A DNA stretch of 64,000 bases from Marinobacter sp. EhC06 (GCF_001650915.1 NZ_LXYO01000012.1:124001-188000), one strand, 5' to 3'. Positions 38,699-49,014 are shown, counted from the stretch's first letter. Made by a program: numbers and translations. Notes: generated by a model not told the origin, from the letters alone.

Positions 38699-40153
38699 AT
38701 GAGTGGCAACGATTTTCGAATAGAGCATCGCTACCTGGAGCTCCCGGACAGCTTTTATACCCGGGTTCAGCCCTCACCACTAAAAGACGCAAAGATGGTG
38801 TGCTTCAACCACAAGCTCGCCGAACAGATGGGCTTTCGCGCAGATTCCGAATCCGACTGGACCGGCGTGGGTGCGGGATCTGAGTTACTCGAGGGCATGG
38901 ACCCGGTGGCCATGAAATACACCGGCCACCAGTTCGGCGCCTACAATCCGGAACTCGGCGACGGCCGTGGCCTGCTGCTGTGGGAAACCGTTGGCCCCGA
39001 TGGACGACGTTGGGACTGGCACCTCAAAGGCGCCGGCATGACTCCCTACTCGCGCTTTGGCGATGGCCGCGCCGTGCTTCGCTCCACCGTTCGCGAGTAC
39101 CTGTGCAGCGAAGCCATGCATGGACTTGGCATCCCGACCACCCGGGGACTGTTCATGGTGAGCGCCAAAGACCCGGTCCGCCGGGAATCCATCGAAACAG
39201 CAGCGGCGCTCGTGCGAGTGGCCGAAACGCATATTCGCTTCGGGCATTTCGAGTTCGCTGCCCACCACGAAGGGCCTGAAACCGTCAAGACGCTGCTCGA
39301 ACACGTGATCTCGCTGCACTTCCCCCACCTGATCAACCTACCCGATGACGAGCGATACAGCCGTTGGTTCGAGGAAGTTGTCGAACGCACGGCACGAACG
39401 ATTGCCGACTGGCAGGCGGTGGGCTTCTGCCACGGGGTGATGAACAGCGACAACATGTCCATCATCGGCGACACCTTTGATTATGGCCCTTTCGCATTCC
39501 TCGATGATTTCGATGCCGGCTATATAAGCAACCATACCGACCAGGGCGGGCGCTACGCCTACAACCGTCAACCACAAGTCGGGTTTGAAAATTGCCGCTA
39601 CCTGGCCACAGCCCTGCTCCCGGTAATGGAGGAGGACGACGTGCGCCGGGGGCTTCGCCGCTATGAAGTGGCCTACAACGAGCGCTTCCTCCAGAACATG
39701 CGAGACAAGCTTGGCCTCGCCATCGAAGATGAAGCGGACCTGAGCCTGATCATGGATACCTTCAGCATGATGCACGAGCACCATATCGACTACACCGCCT
39801 TCTTCCGGGCGCTCTCGAATCTGCACAGCCATGGCCATGGGCCGGTGCGGGATCTGTTTGTAGATCGCAGCGTGGCAGACCAGTGGCTGGAGCGCTATGA
39901 GGAGAGACTCCTGAACGAAACCCGCGCTCACGATGAGCGGGAGTACGCCATGCGTCGCGTGAATCCAAAGTATGTGCTGAGGAACTACCTGGCCCAGCAG
40001 GTCATCCAGGAAGCGCAGAACGGGGACTACGAACCGATGAAAGAACTGCTGAAGGTGCTTCAGCGGCCCTATGACGAGCAACCGGAGAACGAGGCTTATG
40101 CGGCATTGCCGCCGGATTGGGGCAAGCATCTGAATATCAGCTGTTCAAGCTGA
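38699..40153 (+). CDS. selO: Protein adenylyltransferase SelO (YdiU family)
   Basis: Pseudokinase-fold enzyme that AMPylates proteins; in E. coli linked to oxidative stress and glutaredoxin. It is 484 residues from ATG 38699. The flipped ATP-binding motifs are visible: TPYSRFGDGRAVLRSTVREYL (about 119-139), GVMNSDNMSIIGDTFDYGPF and FLDDFDAGYISNHTD. The C-terminal end is CSS, the conserved redox-active tail where selenoproteins carry Sec. It is followed by a strong terminator shared with fumarase. Slightly shorter than some homologues but complete. Confidence 0.95.
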   Translation: MSGNDFRIEHRYLELPDSFYTRVQPSPLKDAKMVCFNHKLAEQMGFRADSESDWTGVGAGSELLEGMDPVAMKYTGHQFGAYNPELGDGRGLLLWETVGPDGRRWDWHLKGAGMTPYSRFGDGRAVLRSTVREYLCSEAMHGLGIPTTRGLFMVSAKDPVRRESIETAAALVRVAETHIRFGHFEFAAHHEGPETVKTLLEHVISLHFPHLINLPDDERYSRWFEEVVERTARTIADWQAVGFCHGVMNSDNMSIIGDTFDYGPFAFLDDFDAGYISNHTDQGGRYAYNRQPQVGFENCRYLATALLPVMEEDDVRRGLRRYEVAYNERFLQNMRDKLGLAIEDEADLSLIMDTFSMMHEHHIDYTAFFRALSNLHSHGHGPVRDLFVDRSVADQWLERYEERLLNETRAHDEREYAMRRVNPKYVLRNYLAQQVIQEAQNGDYEPMKELLKVLQRPYDEQPENEAYAALPPDWGKHLNISCSS

Positions 40154-40170
40154 CGGGTTAAAGCAAACAA

Positions 40171-40205
40171 AAAAGGGCCGGACGATCTACTCGTACGGCC
40201 CTTTT
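40171..40205. terminator. Bidirectional terminator selO / fumarase
   Basis: AAAAGGGCCG / CGGCCCTTTT with an inner ACGA/TCGT stem, flanked by A- and T-runs, between convergent genes. Confidence 0.9.
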
Positions 40206-40229
40206 CATTTTTTAAGCACCTACCGGAGA

Positions 40230-41744
40230 TCAGACCGCCTTTGCAGCAATGATCTTCTCGTGCCATTCGGCAGGACCTGTCTGGTGCACAGAAGAGCCAC
40301 GGGAATCAACAGCGACTGTAACCGGCATGTCCTCTACCTCGAACTCGTAAATGGCTTCCATACCCAGTTCCGGGAAGGCAACCACTTCCGCGTTCTTGAT
40401 GGCTTTGGAGACCAGGTAGGCGGAACCGCCCACGGCCATCAGGTATACCGCACCGAATTCCTTGATGGCGTCGATGGCCACCTGACCGCGCTCGGCTTTA
40501 CCGATCATGCCGGTAAGGCCAGTCTTCTCAAGCATGGTGTGGGTAAACTTGTCCATACGTGTGGCAGTCGTCGGGCCTGCGGGTCCAACCACCTCTTCAC
40601 GCACCGGATCAACGGGGCCCACGTAGTAAATGAACCGTCCCTTCAGATCAACCGGCAGCTCCTCGCCTTTTTCGATCATGTCCACCATCTTCTTGTGGGC
40701 AGCATCGCGGCCGGTCAGCATCTTGCCGGAGAGCAGGACTGTTTCGCCCGGCTGCCAGTCCTTCACGTCTTCCGGTGTGACGGTATCCAGATTCACGCGA
40801 CGGACGTTCTCACCCACTTCCCAGGTAATTTCCGGCCAGTCGTCCAGGCTCGGCGGGGTCTGCAGGGAGGGCCCGGTACCGTCCAGGGTAAAGTGGGCGT
40901 GACGGGTGGCCGCACAGTTCGGAATGATCGCAACCGGTTTATTGGCCGCGTGGGTGGGATAGTCTTTCACCTTCACATCCAGAACCGTGGTGAGACCGCC
41001 CAGGCCCTGGGCGCCGATGCCCAGTTCATTGACCTTGTCAAAAAGCTCAAGACGAAGCTCTTCGGAACGATTGGAGGCGCCACGGGCTTTCAGATCGTGA
41101 ATATCGATCGGGTCCAGCAGGGATTCCTTGGCCAGCTCCATCGCCTTTTCCGCGGTGCCACCGATACCAATACCCAGCATGCCCGGCGGGCACCAGCCGG
41201 CACCCATCTGCGGAACCATCTTCAGCACCCAGTCGACGACCGAGTCAGAGGGGTTCAGCATTGCGAACTTGGACTTGGCTTCAGACCCGCCGCCCTTGGC
41301 AGCGACGTGCACCTCTACCGTGTCACCCGGAACAATCTTGTAATGGATGATAGCTGGGGTGTTGTCCTTGGTGTTCTGGCGCTTGCCATCCGGATCGGCC
41401 AGTACCGAAGCCCGGAGCACGTTGTCCGGATGGGTGTAGGCACGGCGAACGCCTTCATTGATCACGTCGTCCAGCGGCATATCGCAGTCCCACTGGACAT
41501 TCATGCCGACATTCACGAATACCGTCACGATGCCGGTGTCCTGGCAGATCGGGCGGTGGCCCTGGGCACACATGCGCGAGTTGATCAGGATCTGGGCCAT
41601 GGCATCCTTGGCCGCCCGGGATTCTTCCTTCTGGTAGGCCTCGTAGACGCCCTGGATAAAATCCTTCGGGTGATAGTAGGAAATGAACTGCAGCGCGTCC
41701 GCTACGCTTTCAATCAGGTCGTCCTGGCGGATTACGGTGGTCAT
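40230..41744 (-). CDS. Fumarate hydratase, class I (iron-sulfur)
   Basis: TCA-cycle enzyme interconverting fumarate and malate with an oxygen-labile [4Fe-4S] cluster. It is 504 residues from ATG 41744, a fused alpha plus beta form. Cluster cysteines are in PICQDTG (Cys67), GWCPPGMLGIGIGGTA (about 185) and IPNCAATRH (about 278). The C-terminal beta domain carries TATRMDKF and PVTVAVDSRGSSVHQTGP. Divergent from the enoyl-CoA hydratase; 183 bases separate them. Confidence 0.95.
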   Translation of the reverse strand: MTTVIRQDDLIESVADALQFISYYHPKDFIQGVYEAYQKEESRAAKDAMAQILINSRMCAQGHRPICQDTGIVTVFVNVGMNVQWDCDMPLDDVINEGVRRAYTHPDNVLRASVLADPDGKRQNTKDNTPAIIHYKIVPGDTVEVHVAAKGGGSEAKSKFAMLNPSDSVVDWVLKMVPQMGAGWCPPGMLGIGIGGTAEKAMELAKESLLDPIDIHDLKARGASNRSEELRLELFDKVNELGIGAQGLGGLTTVLDVKVKDYPTHAANKPVAIIPNCAATRHAHFTLDGTGPSLQTPPSLDDWPEITWEVGENVRRVNLDTVTPEDVKDWQPGETVLLSGKMLTGRDAAHKKMVDMIEKGEELPVDLKGRFIYYVGPVDPVREEVVGPAGPTTATRMDKFTHTMLEKTGLTGMIGKAERGQVAIDAIKEFGAVYLMAVGGSAYLVSKAIKNAEVVAFPELGMEAIYEFEVEDMPVTVAVDSRGSSVHQTGPAEWHEKIIAAKAV

Positions 41745-41927
41745 AGGCGCCTCATCAGCTTGATATCGTTATGTCGTGTCATCAAAAATCGGGAGGCGAG
41801 AGTTTACCAGAAAATCGGCTTGGCGAGTGATTCGACAGATGGCGAAGCAAGGATTAAAACCCGTGAAAAACGCCTGCAGAAAAAGGTATCATCCTAACCA
41901 AACTAGAATAACACCGCAGGAGACACC

Positions 41928-42701
41928 GTGACTGACCTCGTCCTCACCGAAATCAAAGACCGGATTCTCATCGTTCGACTGAACCGGCCAGAGCGCAAGA
42001 ACGCCCTCACCCACGCCATGTACACCGCCATGGGGGACGCCCTGGAACAGGCCCGGGATGACACCAACATCCGGTGCGTACTCTTCACCGGTACAAGCGA
42101 GTGTTTCACTGCAGGCAACGACCTGGGAGAATTTGCCGCCGGCTTGCCCGGTGATTTCGAACAAACCCCAGTCGGCCGCTTTCTTTTATTACTGGCCAGT
42201 GCAACCAAACCTGTGGTGGCTTCAGTCAATGGCGCGGCCGTCGGCATTGGCACCACCATGTTGCTGCATTGCGATCTGGTGTTCGCTGGCAACAACACGG
42301 CGTTCCAGATGCCCTTTGCCAGCCTCGGCCTGTGCCCCGAGGGCGGCTCCAGCCTGCTACTTCCCTCCTGGATTGGCAGGGTGCGCACCGCCGAACTCCT
42401 GATGCTTGGCGGCGCCTTCACCGCCGAAGAGGCCGTCCGGCTTGGCCTCATCAACCGGGTTTGCGAGCCAGAGCAAACCGAGGCCAGTGCCTTCGAGGCC
42501 TGCCAGCGGCTGGCCGAAAAAGCGCCAGCTGCGATTCGAGCCACCAAAGCCCTTTTGAATCAGCCAACCATGGCGGCACTTCGGGAGACCATGCTCGAAG
42601 AGGGTCAGCTGTTTGCCGAGCGCCTGAAATCCCCAGAAGCCGCCGAAGCCTTCCGGGCCTTTATGGAAAAACGCGCACCGGATTTCTCGCGCTTCGAGTA
42701 A
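41928..42701 (+). CDS. Enoyl-CoA hydratase/isomerase (crotonase) family
   Basis: 257 residues from GTG 41928 with CAGGAGA upstream. Crotonase fold: oxyanion-hole segments GTSECFTAGNDLGEF and NGAAVGIGTTMLLHCD, and the acid position in LCPEGGSSLLLP. KSPEAAEAFRAFMEKR at the end is the usual C-terminal helix. It acts on acyl-CoA chains; whether hydratase or isomerase cannot be fixed from sequence. A terminator follows. Confidence 0.9.
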   Translation: MTDLVLTEIKDRILIVRLNRPERKNALTHAMYTAMGDALEQARDDTNIRCVLFTGTSECFTAGNDLGEFAAGLPGDFEQTPVGRFLLLLASATKPVVASVNGAAVGIGTTMLLHCDLVFAGNNTAFQMPFASLGLCPEGGSSLLLPSWIGRVRTAELLMLGGAFTAEEAVRLGLINRVCEPEQTEASAFEACQRLAEKAPAAIRATKALLNQPTMAALRETMLEEGQLFAERLKSPEAAEAFRAFMEKRAPDFSRFE

Positions 42702-42726
42702 ACCTCGACTGCGCCTCAATTTCCCT

Positions 42727-42767
42727 GTTGCCGGACCTCGACAAACCGTTATCCGGCAACTATTTTT
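42727..42767 (+). terminator. Terminator after enoyl-CoA hydratase gene
   Basis: Nine-base perfect stem GTTGCCGGA / TCCGGCAAC with a 16-base loop, followed by TATTTTT. The rest of the 305-base gap (42702-43006) contains a T/A-rich stretch near 42835-42875 that may hold the lipase promoter; no clear boxes are seen. Confidence 0.8.
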
Positions 42768-43006
42768 CTCAAAGGCCGAACTCCAATCGTGCGGGAAGGA
42801 TTCAAACACCAGAATCACACTTTTGGCTGATCAACACTTGCCATACTGTCGCTATAGTCAGAGATACAGAAATTGGCTTACAGCGCTGGCTACAATTTCA
42901 GACAACAGTTTAAGCAGAACAGGCCACTGACAACGGGCTTACCGGATCAGACCGGCCCCGTCAGCTGCCGAACATAACGACACAACAACAGGAAAAGGTT
43001 CCACCC

Positions 43007-45877
43007 ATGTTCAAGAAAACTCTAATAAGTCTTGCCGTGGCGTCTTCCGTTGGACTTACAGGCTGCTTTGATAGCGGCGAGACGGGGGCGAATGCCAATC
43101 CGGATTATCAGATTGAAGATACGACGATTGATAAGTCGATTGTTCGTCCGATTTACGATCCCAACCCGATTGCTTCCGATCCGAAATTTCCGATCAATGC
43201 CGACCTGATTCTGTTGTTGGGCGCGACTCAGAGCGCTAACTATGACTTTACAGGGCTCTCTGGCGGCACTTCTCCGGCCGATGATGCGGTCAACGATCTT
43301 TCCGGCTTCTCTACCTCCGGCGCATTCACACTGAAGTTTGACGGGTCCCTGAACCCCGTATCCGTTCAGGCTGGTGCAACCGTATTCCTGCTGCCGGTCA
43401 ACGTGAAAGATGCCGTTGAGGGCGTGCCTGAAGCGCTCCCGAATACCAATCCGTCAGGCATTGACCAGGCGAATCCTTTCGATCTGGCGTCAATTCCCAA
43501 TTTCCGAGCCGACGTTGTAAGTATTGATGGTGGCAGCGACAACGCCATAAGAATCGTTCCCCTGGAGCCTCTCGCAGAAGGTCAGAAATACTTGGTCGTG
43601 GCCACGAATAACATTGTTGGCGCTGACGGACAGCCAATTGAGCGGTCTGTTCAGGACGTTAATCTTGCGGATGGTGTATTGGGTAACCCAGCCCTAGCTA
43701 ACGTGAAATCGATCCTGCAGGCCTCAGATACACTGGCGAACGCTTTCCTCGCTCAGGCGATTCCGCAGGATACCCCCAAGTCGGCACTGGCATACACTTT
43801 CACTACCAACTCAGATACTGACGTGTTGCGCGCTATGATGGCACCTGCAGCATTCGGAAGCGCACTGGGCCAAAAAGTTGGCTTTACTGCGCAATTGAAA
43901 GCGGTGAGAGACAACTATCCGACGCTCAACTTTTCCCAGCTGACAACGAAACTTGGTGAAATTGCAGAGCTTGCTGCGGACCTACAAGCGGGCGATATTG
44001 ATCCAAGCGATTTGGATGCCCAAGAGCTGGCAGCAATAACCGCGTTGGCTACAGTTCGGCCCCTCACTGAACCAGGTGACCTTCAAGCTGCGATCGGCGC
44101 AGAAATCGGTGACACGCTTCACCTTCCGGTTCCGCGCCCGTCTTTCTTTAATGCACCAGAACCCGCAACTGATCTAGCCACAATTCAGGTATTGGCAGCG
44201 GATCCAACCAATGCTATAGCGAATGCAGCGCAGCAGGTTCAGGTTTCCCAAGGTGCCATCGCTCTGCCGTACTTCCAGTCGTTGCCGGGTGAAACCGGAG
44301 CGGGCATTGTGACCGGCAGTTGGAGCGGTAGCACAAGCCTGGAAGACGACCTTAATGAGAACCTGGCGCCGGGCCAGACGATCTTCTCCTTCTTGCGGGA
44401 TATCGACGGCACGCTGAATGTGAACGGGTACTTCCCATTCCCAGAACAAAATGCGACCACCACTGTCCCCGTTGTGGTTTTCCAACCTGTTCTGGATGGA
44501 AGCGCAGCTCAACCCGCTTCATGCGTCGAAACCAATGGGGCAGGAAAACCTGAAGGGGTTACCATTTTTCAGCATGGCATTACGGTAGATCGGAGCGTTT
44601 CCATGCTGCCCGCGATATTGCTGGCTCAGAGCGCGTGCCAGACTGTTGTGGCCATAGATCAGCCACTTCATGGCCTCGCAGGCGCAACTAACGGTACGGT
44701 AGCTGGATTATCGCCTCTGGATGCGGATGCCCTCACCACAGATGTGGAAGCCGCAATTGGTCTTCTTAATCCTAATGATGCAAACCAGGCGGCTGTAATC
44801 GCTCAACTCAACGCCCTAATCTCGGCAGACTACATCGGCGAGCGTCACTTCGGATACACTGCAAATGCGTCTCTGCAACCGGTAGAAGCTCCGCTGGCTG
44901 ACATTTCATCAGGTAGCCTGTTTATCAACCCGCTCAATATGATGAACAGCCGTGACAATCTGCGCCAAGGTGTTGTTGACCTGCTAAACGTTGCAGCATC
45001 AATCCAGACCTTTGACCTCAACAAGGACTTCGCACCAGGCGATCTGGCTGGCGTACCGGTGAACTTCATCGGGCACTCCCTAGGTGGCATTTCCGGAACG
45101 GTATTTGCCTCTCTGGCAAACGACGCGACCTTGAACGCCACTCTCAACGGCACGTATGCGCAGGCCGGAGTTCCTCTTTCGAACTTCACATTCCCGACGC
45201 TTAACTCGGTCGTTCTGCACAACACCAGCGGCCAAGTTACTCGCCTGATCGAGAACTCTCCGGCCTTCTCCGGTCAAGTTCTTGGTGGGCTGGCCAATGC
45301 AGGTGTCACCCAGGGAACCTCTGATTTCGAGAGCTTCTTCTATGTCTTCCAGTCAATCTCAGATGCTGGCGACCCGGTGAACTTTGCGAAAGGCCTTGGT
45401 GCTTCTACCAGCAATCTTTTGGTAACAGAAGTTGTTGGCGACACCACGGTTCCCAACGAAGCCAACGTCAATCCGCTCAGCCCGGCGTTCTCTGCACCGC
45501 TAACAGGCACAGAGCCACTGATGGCACTGTTGGATCTGGGAGCAGGCGGCACCAATCTTGCCGATGGTGCTGACCTTAACCTGCTTCAGGGTGAAGACAT
45601 CTCAGGCTCGGCCACCACACCGGTCGCTGTATTCTTTGATGGCAGTGACCCATGCTCTACCGCAAATCATGGTACTTTTGTAGCGCCTCAAGCGCCAAAT
45701 GATGCTTGCCCGGGTGGGTTTGCCGTTACCAGTGATGCCTTTACGGTAATGGTCACTCAAACAGCCCAAGCGCTGAGCGGCGGTAACGTGCCAGCCTCCC
45801 CCAACAACATTGATGCACTGGGAACCAGTCCGACTCTGGCCAACGCACTTGATCAGGACGAGCAAGCTGCTCCTTAA
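43007..45877 (+). CDS. VolA/Pla-1-type outer-membrane lipase lipoprotein
   Basis: 956 residues. Lipoprotein signal ends in LTGC with the lipidated Cys20 followed by Phe, so outer-membrane sorting is expected. The large N-terminal region (NADLILLLGATQSANYDFTG) resembles the bacterial virulence-factor lipase N domain. The alpha/beta hydrolase nucleophile is Ser691 in FIGHSLGGISG, with oxyanion/helper segments TIFQHGITVDRS and VAIDQPLHGLAG. Homologues release fatty acids from lysophosphatidylcholine at the cell surface for uptake. Codon use is slightly less GC-biased than its neighbours. A strong terminator follows. Confidence 0.88.
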   Translation: MFKKTLISLAVASSVGLTGCFDSGETGANANPDYQIEDTTIDKSIVRPIYDPNPIASDPKFPINADLILLLGATQSANYDFTGLSGGTSPADDAVNDLSGFSTSGAFTLKFDGSLNPVSVQAGATVFLLPVNVKDAVEGVPEALPNTNPSGIDQANPFDLASIPNFRADVVSIDGGSDNAIRIVPLEPLAEGQKYLVVATNNIVGADGQPIERSVQDVNLADGVLGNPALANVKSILQASDTLANAFLAQAIPQDTPKSALAYTFTTNSDTDVLRAMMAPAAFGSALGQKVGFTAQLKAVRDNYPTLNFSQLTTKLGEIAELAADLQAGDIDPSDLDAQELAAITALATVRPLTEPGDLQAAIGAEIGDTLHLPVPRPSFFNAPEPATDLATIQVLAADPTNAIANAAQQVQVSQGAIALPYFQSLPGETGAGIVTGSWSGSTSLEDDLNENLAPGQTIFSFLRDIDGTLNVNGYFPFPEQNATTTVPVVVFQPVLDGSAAQPASCVETNGAGKPEGVTIFQHGITVDRSVSMLPAILLAQSACQTVVAIDQPLHGLAGATNGTVAGLSPLDADALTTDVEAAIGLLNPNDANQAAVIAQLNALISADYIGERHFGYTANASLQPVEAPLADISSGSLFINPLNMMNSRDNLRQGVVDLLNVAASIQTFDLNKDFAPGDLAGVPVNFIGHSLGGISGTVFASLANDATLNATLNGTYAQAGVPLSNFTFPTLNSVVLHNTSGQVTRLIENSPAFSGQVLGGLANAGVTQGTSDFESFFYVFQSISDAGDPVNFAKGLGASTSNLLVTEVVGDTTVPNEANVNPLSPAFSAPLTGTEPLMALLDLGAGGTNLADGADLNLLQGEDISGSATTPVAVFFDGSDPCSTANHGTFVAPQAPNDACPGGFAVTSDAFTVMVTQTAQALSGGNVPASPNNIDALGTSPTLANALDQDEQAAP

Positions 45878-45896
45878 GGACTAGCTTCTGCCTACC

Positions 45897-45925
45897 AAGC
45901 CCCGGCATTGCCGGGGCTTTTTTTT
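45897..45925 (+). terminator. Terminator after lipase gene
   Basis: AAGCCCCGGC / GCCGGGGCTT with a three-base loop and eight T residues. In the 353-base gap to 46230 I see no further gene or mobile element. Confidence 0.92.
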
Positions 45926-46181
45926 GGCAAGCCCGACCTGGGTCAGAGACGAACAATCAACATATCGAGGAGCCCCCACACCCGAGGACTCTTGCAGCAA
46001 TGCAGCCGTTCACATTATTGGGACAACCATAAATTATGAGGATGTTTGACGGCGCTCAGATAGCCAAAGGGGACAGGCGTGTAGCGGAGGAAAGGTGGCT
46101 AAAAAGCAGGGATTTTCCCGCTTTACGAGTGGCTAGACGGGCTTCTTGCTTGAGCTAAACGGCATAACTGATAGCAACGAA

Positions 46182-46215
46182 AAAAACGCCGCACTCGTTA
46201 GAGCGCGGCGTTTTC
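46182..46215 (-). terminator. Terminator of the acylase gene
   Basis: AAAACGCCGC / GCGGCGTTTT with an inner CTC/GAG pairing and a six-base T-run on the minus strand, 16 bases past the stop codon. Confidence 0.88.
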
Positions 46216-46230
46216 ATCCTGGTCTGAGTC

Positions 46231-48897
46231 TTATTCTGAAGAAATAACAGTCTCGCCCTGCGGCAACAGGTTCGCCTGAATATCTTCCTCAGTAAAGAAC
46301 AACTGACGGTAGTCCTTATTGGAATACTGCTCGCTCTGATCACTAAAGAATGGTGACATGGCGTCCGTAGACTGGGAATAACTCACAAGGCCATAAGCCT
46401 CCGGACCATTGTCCGTGAATTCCAGCCCGAAGTGCCAGCTGGTACCTCTGGCCATCAACCAGCCATCAATGCCGTCCGAGCCATCCGAAAGCCCTGCAGT
46501 ATTATCAATAGTTGTCGGCGCGATCCGCGGGAACCGGGTATCTTCCAGGAACGGATCTGTCACAACACCGATCGCATTGAAGGCGCCGTCAATATTGCCA
46601 TCGCCACCGTGCCAGGGGATTGGCTGAGTCTGAAACACCGGTGTCCCGCCGGAGCCAGGAACAACACCGCCAGAAGCTCGATAATATTGCAGGTCGCCCA
46701 GTGCATCAGTCGGCAAAATGCCCTGAGACTGCAAAGCAGTCACGCCATCGGCAAGCGCGAGAAGCATGGTGTCGCTAGCTGTCCCTGCATTCTCTTCGGA
46801 TGGATCCGCAGGCGTGCCTACAGGATCGGCCGGGCTGAAGGGTGTAGTCAGATCTGAATCCAGATCGTTACGGTAGTTAGCCATGAACACCCGGAATATA
46901 TGGGCACCCACGCTGTCCCGATTGTACAGGCCATCCCAAGTGCTTAGCGATTGGCACCAGGAAGACAGATCGACGCCATTCACTGCCGTAGTGCCAATGG
47001 CATCGCAGCGCTGCAGAAGTTCCGGCAGGAATTGCTCTGCATACCATGCGCGGTTGTTCCAGATCACTCCAATCAACTCTTCTGCACTGAACTTTCCGTC
47101 CTGTCCAGCCGGAAGCGGCGCATCCGGAAAGCCCGGTTCCATCAGATTCTGCAGCATCTTGATACCAAGGCGGGTACGGGGATTGATTGGCGCCTTTTCA
47201 TCGCCGAACAGGGGCGAGAAACCTGTCAGGAACTCGTCCGGGTTGGTTGACCAATAGCTACTGTTGGAGTTCTGTACCCAATCCGATCTAACCAGTTTTG
47301 GCTTCTGGTCATAAGGCACCAAAGGACCACAAGCGGTCTCCACCCAGTCCTCCTGGGAAAGCCTGCCATCGAGCAAGGTAACGCCCTGGTCAAAGAGGCC
47401 AGCGTATGCTGCACTGCCAGCCCTTCTGAAGTTCACAAGCGCGATGGCTTTCTCGGAGAGGTTCGGGACCGAACTGCTGTCGATGTAGAAAGCGTTACCC
47501 TGGTCATCCGCGTAGGTGGTGTTGGTCCAGAGGGTTGAGCCGCAGTTTTGGAAGACACTCTGGAACTCTTCAAGATTGCTGGCTCGACTCATGCCCAACC
47601 AGGTGTCCAGAAGCCCCCCAGTGTTGGCATTGGCATCACGATAGGTGTGAGCCACCGTCGAGGAAGTGTTCAGCGCACCATTGTCGCCCCAAGCCGGCAG
47701 CTGACTACTCACAGCGTTCGCCGCGATCATCGGGCCATACTCGGAGAAATAGAAGGTTCTTTCCAGTACAACTGTCTGTGGCCCCAAATCGACCTCGATT
47801 TGATAGGTCTCGGTTGTAATCGGCTTCTCAACCCCGTCTTTCACGTAGGTCAGATTATCTCCATCCTTGAGAACCAGCTCATACCAGGTAAAGCGACGAC
47901 TGGTCGTTACTGTGTGAGACCAGGCAAGATTCTCATTGAAGTTGATCAACGGGATCGCCGTGCCCAGCAGGCCGGCGCCATGAACATTCAGGTAACCCGG
48001 CACGGTCATCTGAACCTCGTAGAGGCGCCGATGTCCTGTGTAAGGGAAGTGGGGGTTCGCCAAGAGAGCGCCCCGGCCCTGCTCGGTCAACTCGCTACCA
48101 ATACCCCAAGCGTTACTGGCAAGGCCCATATCCGCGAAATTGGTGTGTGATTTCGCGCCAGCCTCTGCGGTAGCCACAACGCTCTTTAGGAGCTTGTTCA
48201 CTTCCTCAACATTGGTCACCGAGCTTACCGGTGTCGGCGCCGGGCTCTCTCCCGGAGGGACTGCGAGGAAAACCGCCCCTGTGGCGAACAGCGCACCACT
48301 GGCGTACTGACCAACGATGCGATAATGAGCCAGCAGATCCACCGGAGTTATCGGCTGCACCCACTCCTGATCAGCACATTCCGCAGGGAACTGAGAAGAA
48401 TCCGTTTCATTAACGTACCGGTTGTAACCCTCAGTGAAACCCTCAATCAGCGCACGGCTCTCCGGGCTCAGATTGGGGAACTCGGCCTCAGCGCCAGCAT
48501 ATATCTGTTGGGCCTTGTAGCTGAAGTCATTAACGACATTGATACCGACGCCAAATCCCGCATCGGGTCCTGGCCCAAAATACTTCGCTCTCTCGCTGCG
48601 GGCCTTAACGACGGCCTCCGCCAGCATACAGACGTTATCCTGCGCCTGAGCATAACCGTGCCCGAAAGCCGCAGATTTCAGGTCGTCAGCGACGATGTGA
48701 GGAACGCCGCCCGTAGTTCGACGAATGGTCGCCTCTAGCTGACCATCCGAGGGAAAGAGATTGGGATCCACCTCAGTCTGTGAGGGTCCCGAAGAGTCAT
48801 TATCGCTATCAAAGCAGCCCGCCAGCAAAGTACTGCCAAGCAGGGCGACGGTGAGACTGAGGGCATGTCTGCCACTCGGGGTTTTCCTGAGCTTCAT
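46231..48897 (-). CDS. Penicillin acylase family (S45) lipoprotein
   Basis: 888 residues from ATG 48897, which has AAGGA eight bases upstream (a GTG eight codons earlier is less likely). Lipoprotein signal LLAGC with Cys28 followed by Phe suggests outer-membrane anchoring. The Ntn-hydrolase precursor is split autocatalytically: mature beta-chain Ser261 is in GLASNAWGIGSELT. RTTGGVPHIVADD opens the alpha chain, and AWSHTVTTSRRFTWYELV is typical of the family. Homologues cleave acyl-homoserine lactones or other N-acyl amides; here the substrate is unknown. Single gene with its own terminator. Confidence 0.88.
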   Translation of the reverse strand: MKLRKTPSGRHALSLTVALLGSTLLAGCFDSDNDSSGPSQTEVDPNLFPSDGQLEATIRRTTGGVPHIVADDLKSAAFGHGYAQAQDNVCMLAEAVVKARSERAKYFGPGPDAGFGVGINVVNDFSYKAQQIYAGAEAEFPNLSPESRALIEGFTEGYNRYVNETDSSQFPAECADQEWVQPITPVDLLAHYRIVGQYASGALFATGAVFLAVPPGESPAPTPVSSVTNVEEVNKLLKSVVATAEAGAKSHTNFADMGLASNAWGIGSELTEQGRGALLANPHFPYTGHRRLYEVQMTVPGYLNVHGAGLLGTAIPLINFNENLAWSHTVTTSRRFTWYELVLKDGDNLTYVKDGVEKPITTETYQIEVDLGPQTVVLERTFYFSEYGPMIAANAVSSQLPAWGDNGALNTSSTVAHTYRDANANTGGLLDTWLGMSRASNLEEFQSVFQNCGSTLWTNTTYADDQGNAFYIDSSSVPNLSEKAIALVNFRRAGSAAYAGLFDQGVTLLDGRLSQEDWVETACGPLVPYDQKPKLVRSDWVQNSNSSYWSTNPDEFLTGFSPLFGDEKAPINPRTRLGIKMLQNLMEPGFPDAPLPAGQDGKFSAEELIGVIWNNRAWYAEQFLPELLQRCDAIGTTAVNGVDLSSWCQSLSTWDGLYNRDSVGAHIFRVFMANYRNDLDSDLTTPFSPADPVGTPADPSEENAGTASDTMLLALADGVTALQSQGILPTDALGDLQYYRASGGVVPGSGGTPVFQTQPIPWHGGDGNIDGAFNAIGVVTDPFLEDTRFPRIAPTTIDNTAGLSDGSDGIDGWLMARGTSWHFGLEFTDNGPEAYGLVSYSQSTDAMSPFFSDQSEQYSNKDYRQLFFTEEDIQANLLPQGETVISSE

Positions 48898-49014
48898 AGT
48901 GTTGTCCTTGTATTTGTTCACTACGGTTCCACCGCTTCCGGTGACATTTATAAAACTAGCAGAGCCCTCCTTTTCAGCCAGATAAAACTGAACACTTATT
49001 CACGTTATTTTCTT

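Noticed and set aside
40260..41897. 545-codon open frame on the plus strand across the fumarase region
   Set aside because: It is antisense to class I fumarase, whose cluster motifs are clear; the translated product has no domain-like pattern and is a product of high GC codon bias.
45926..46181. Hidden gene in the lipase-acylase gap
   Set aside because: No open frame with a ribosome site or protein-like composition; only the two terminators at its ends are supported.
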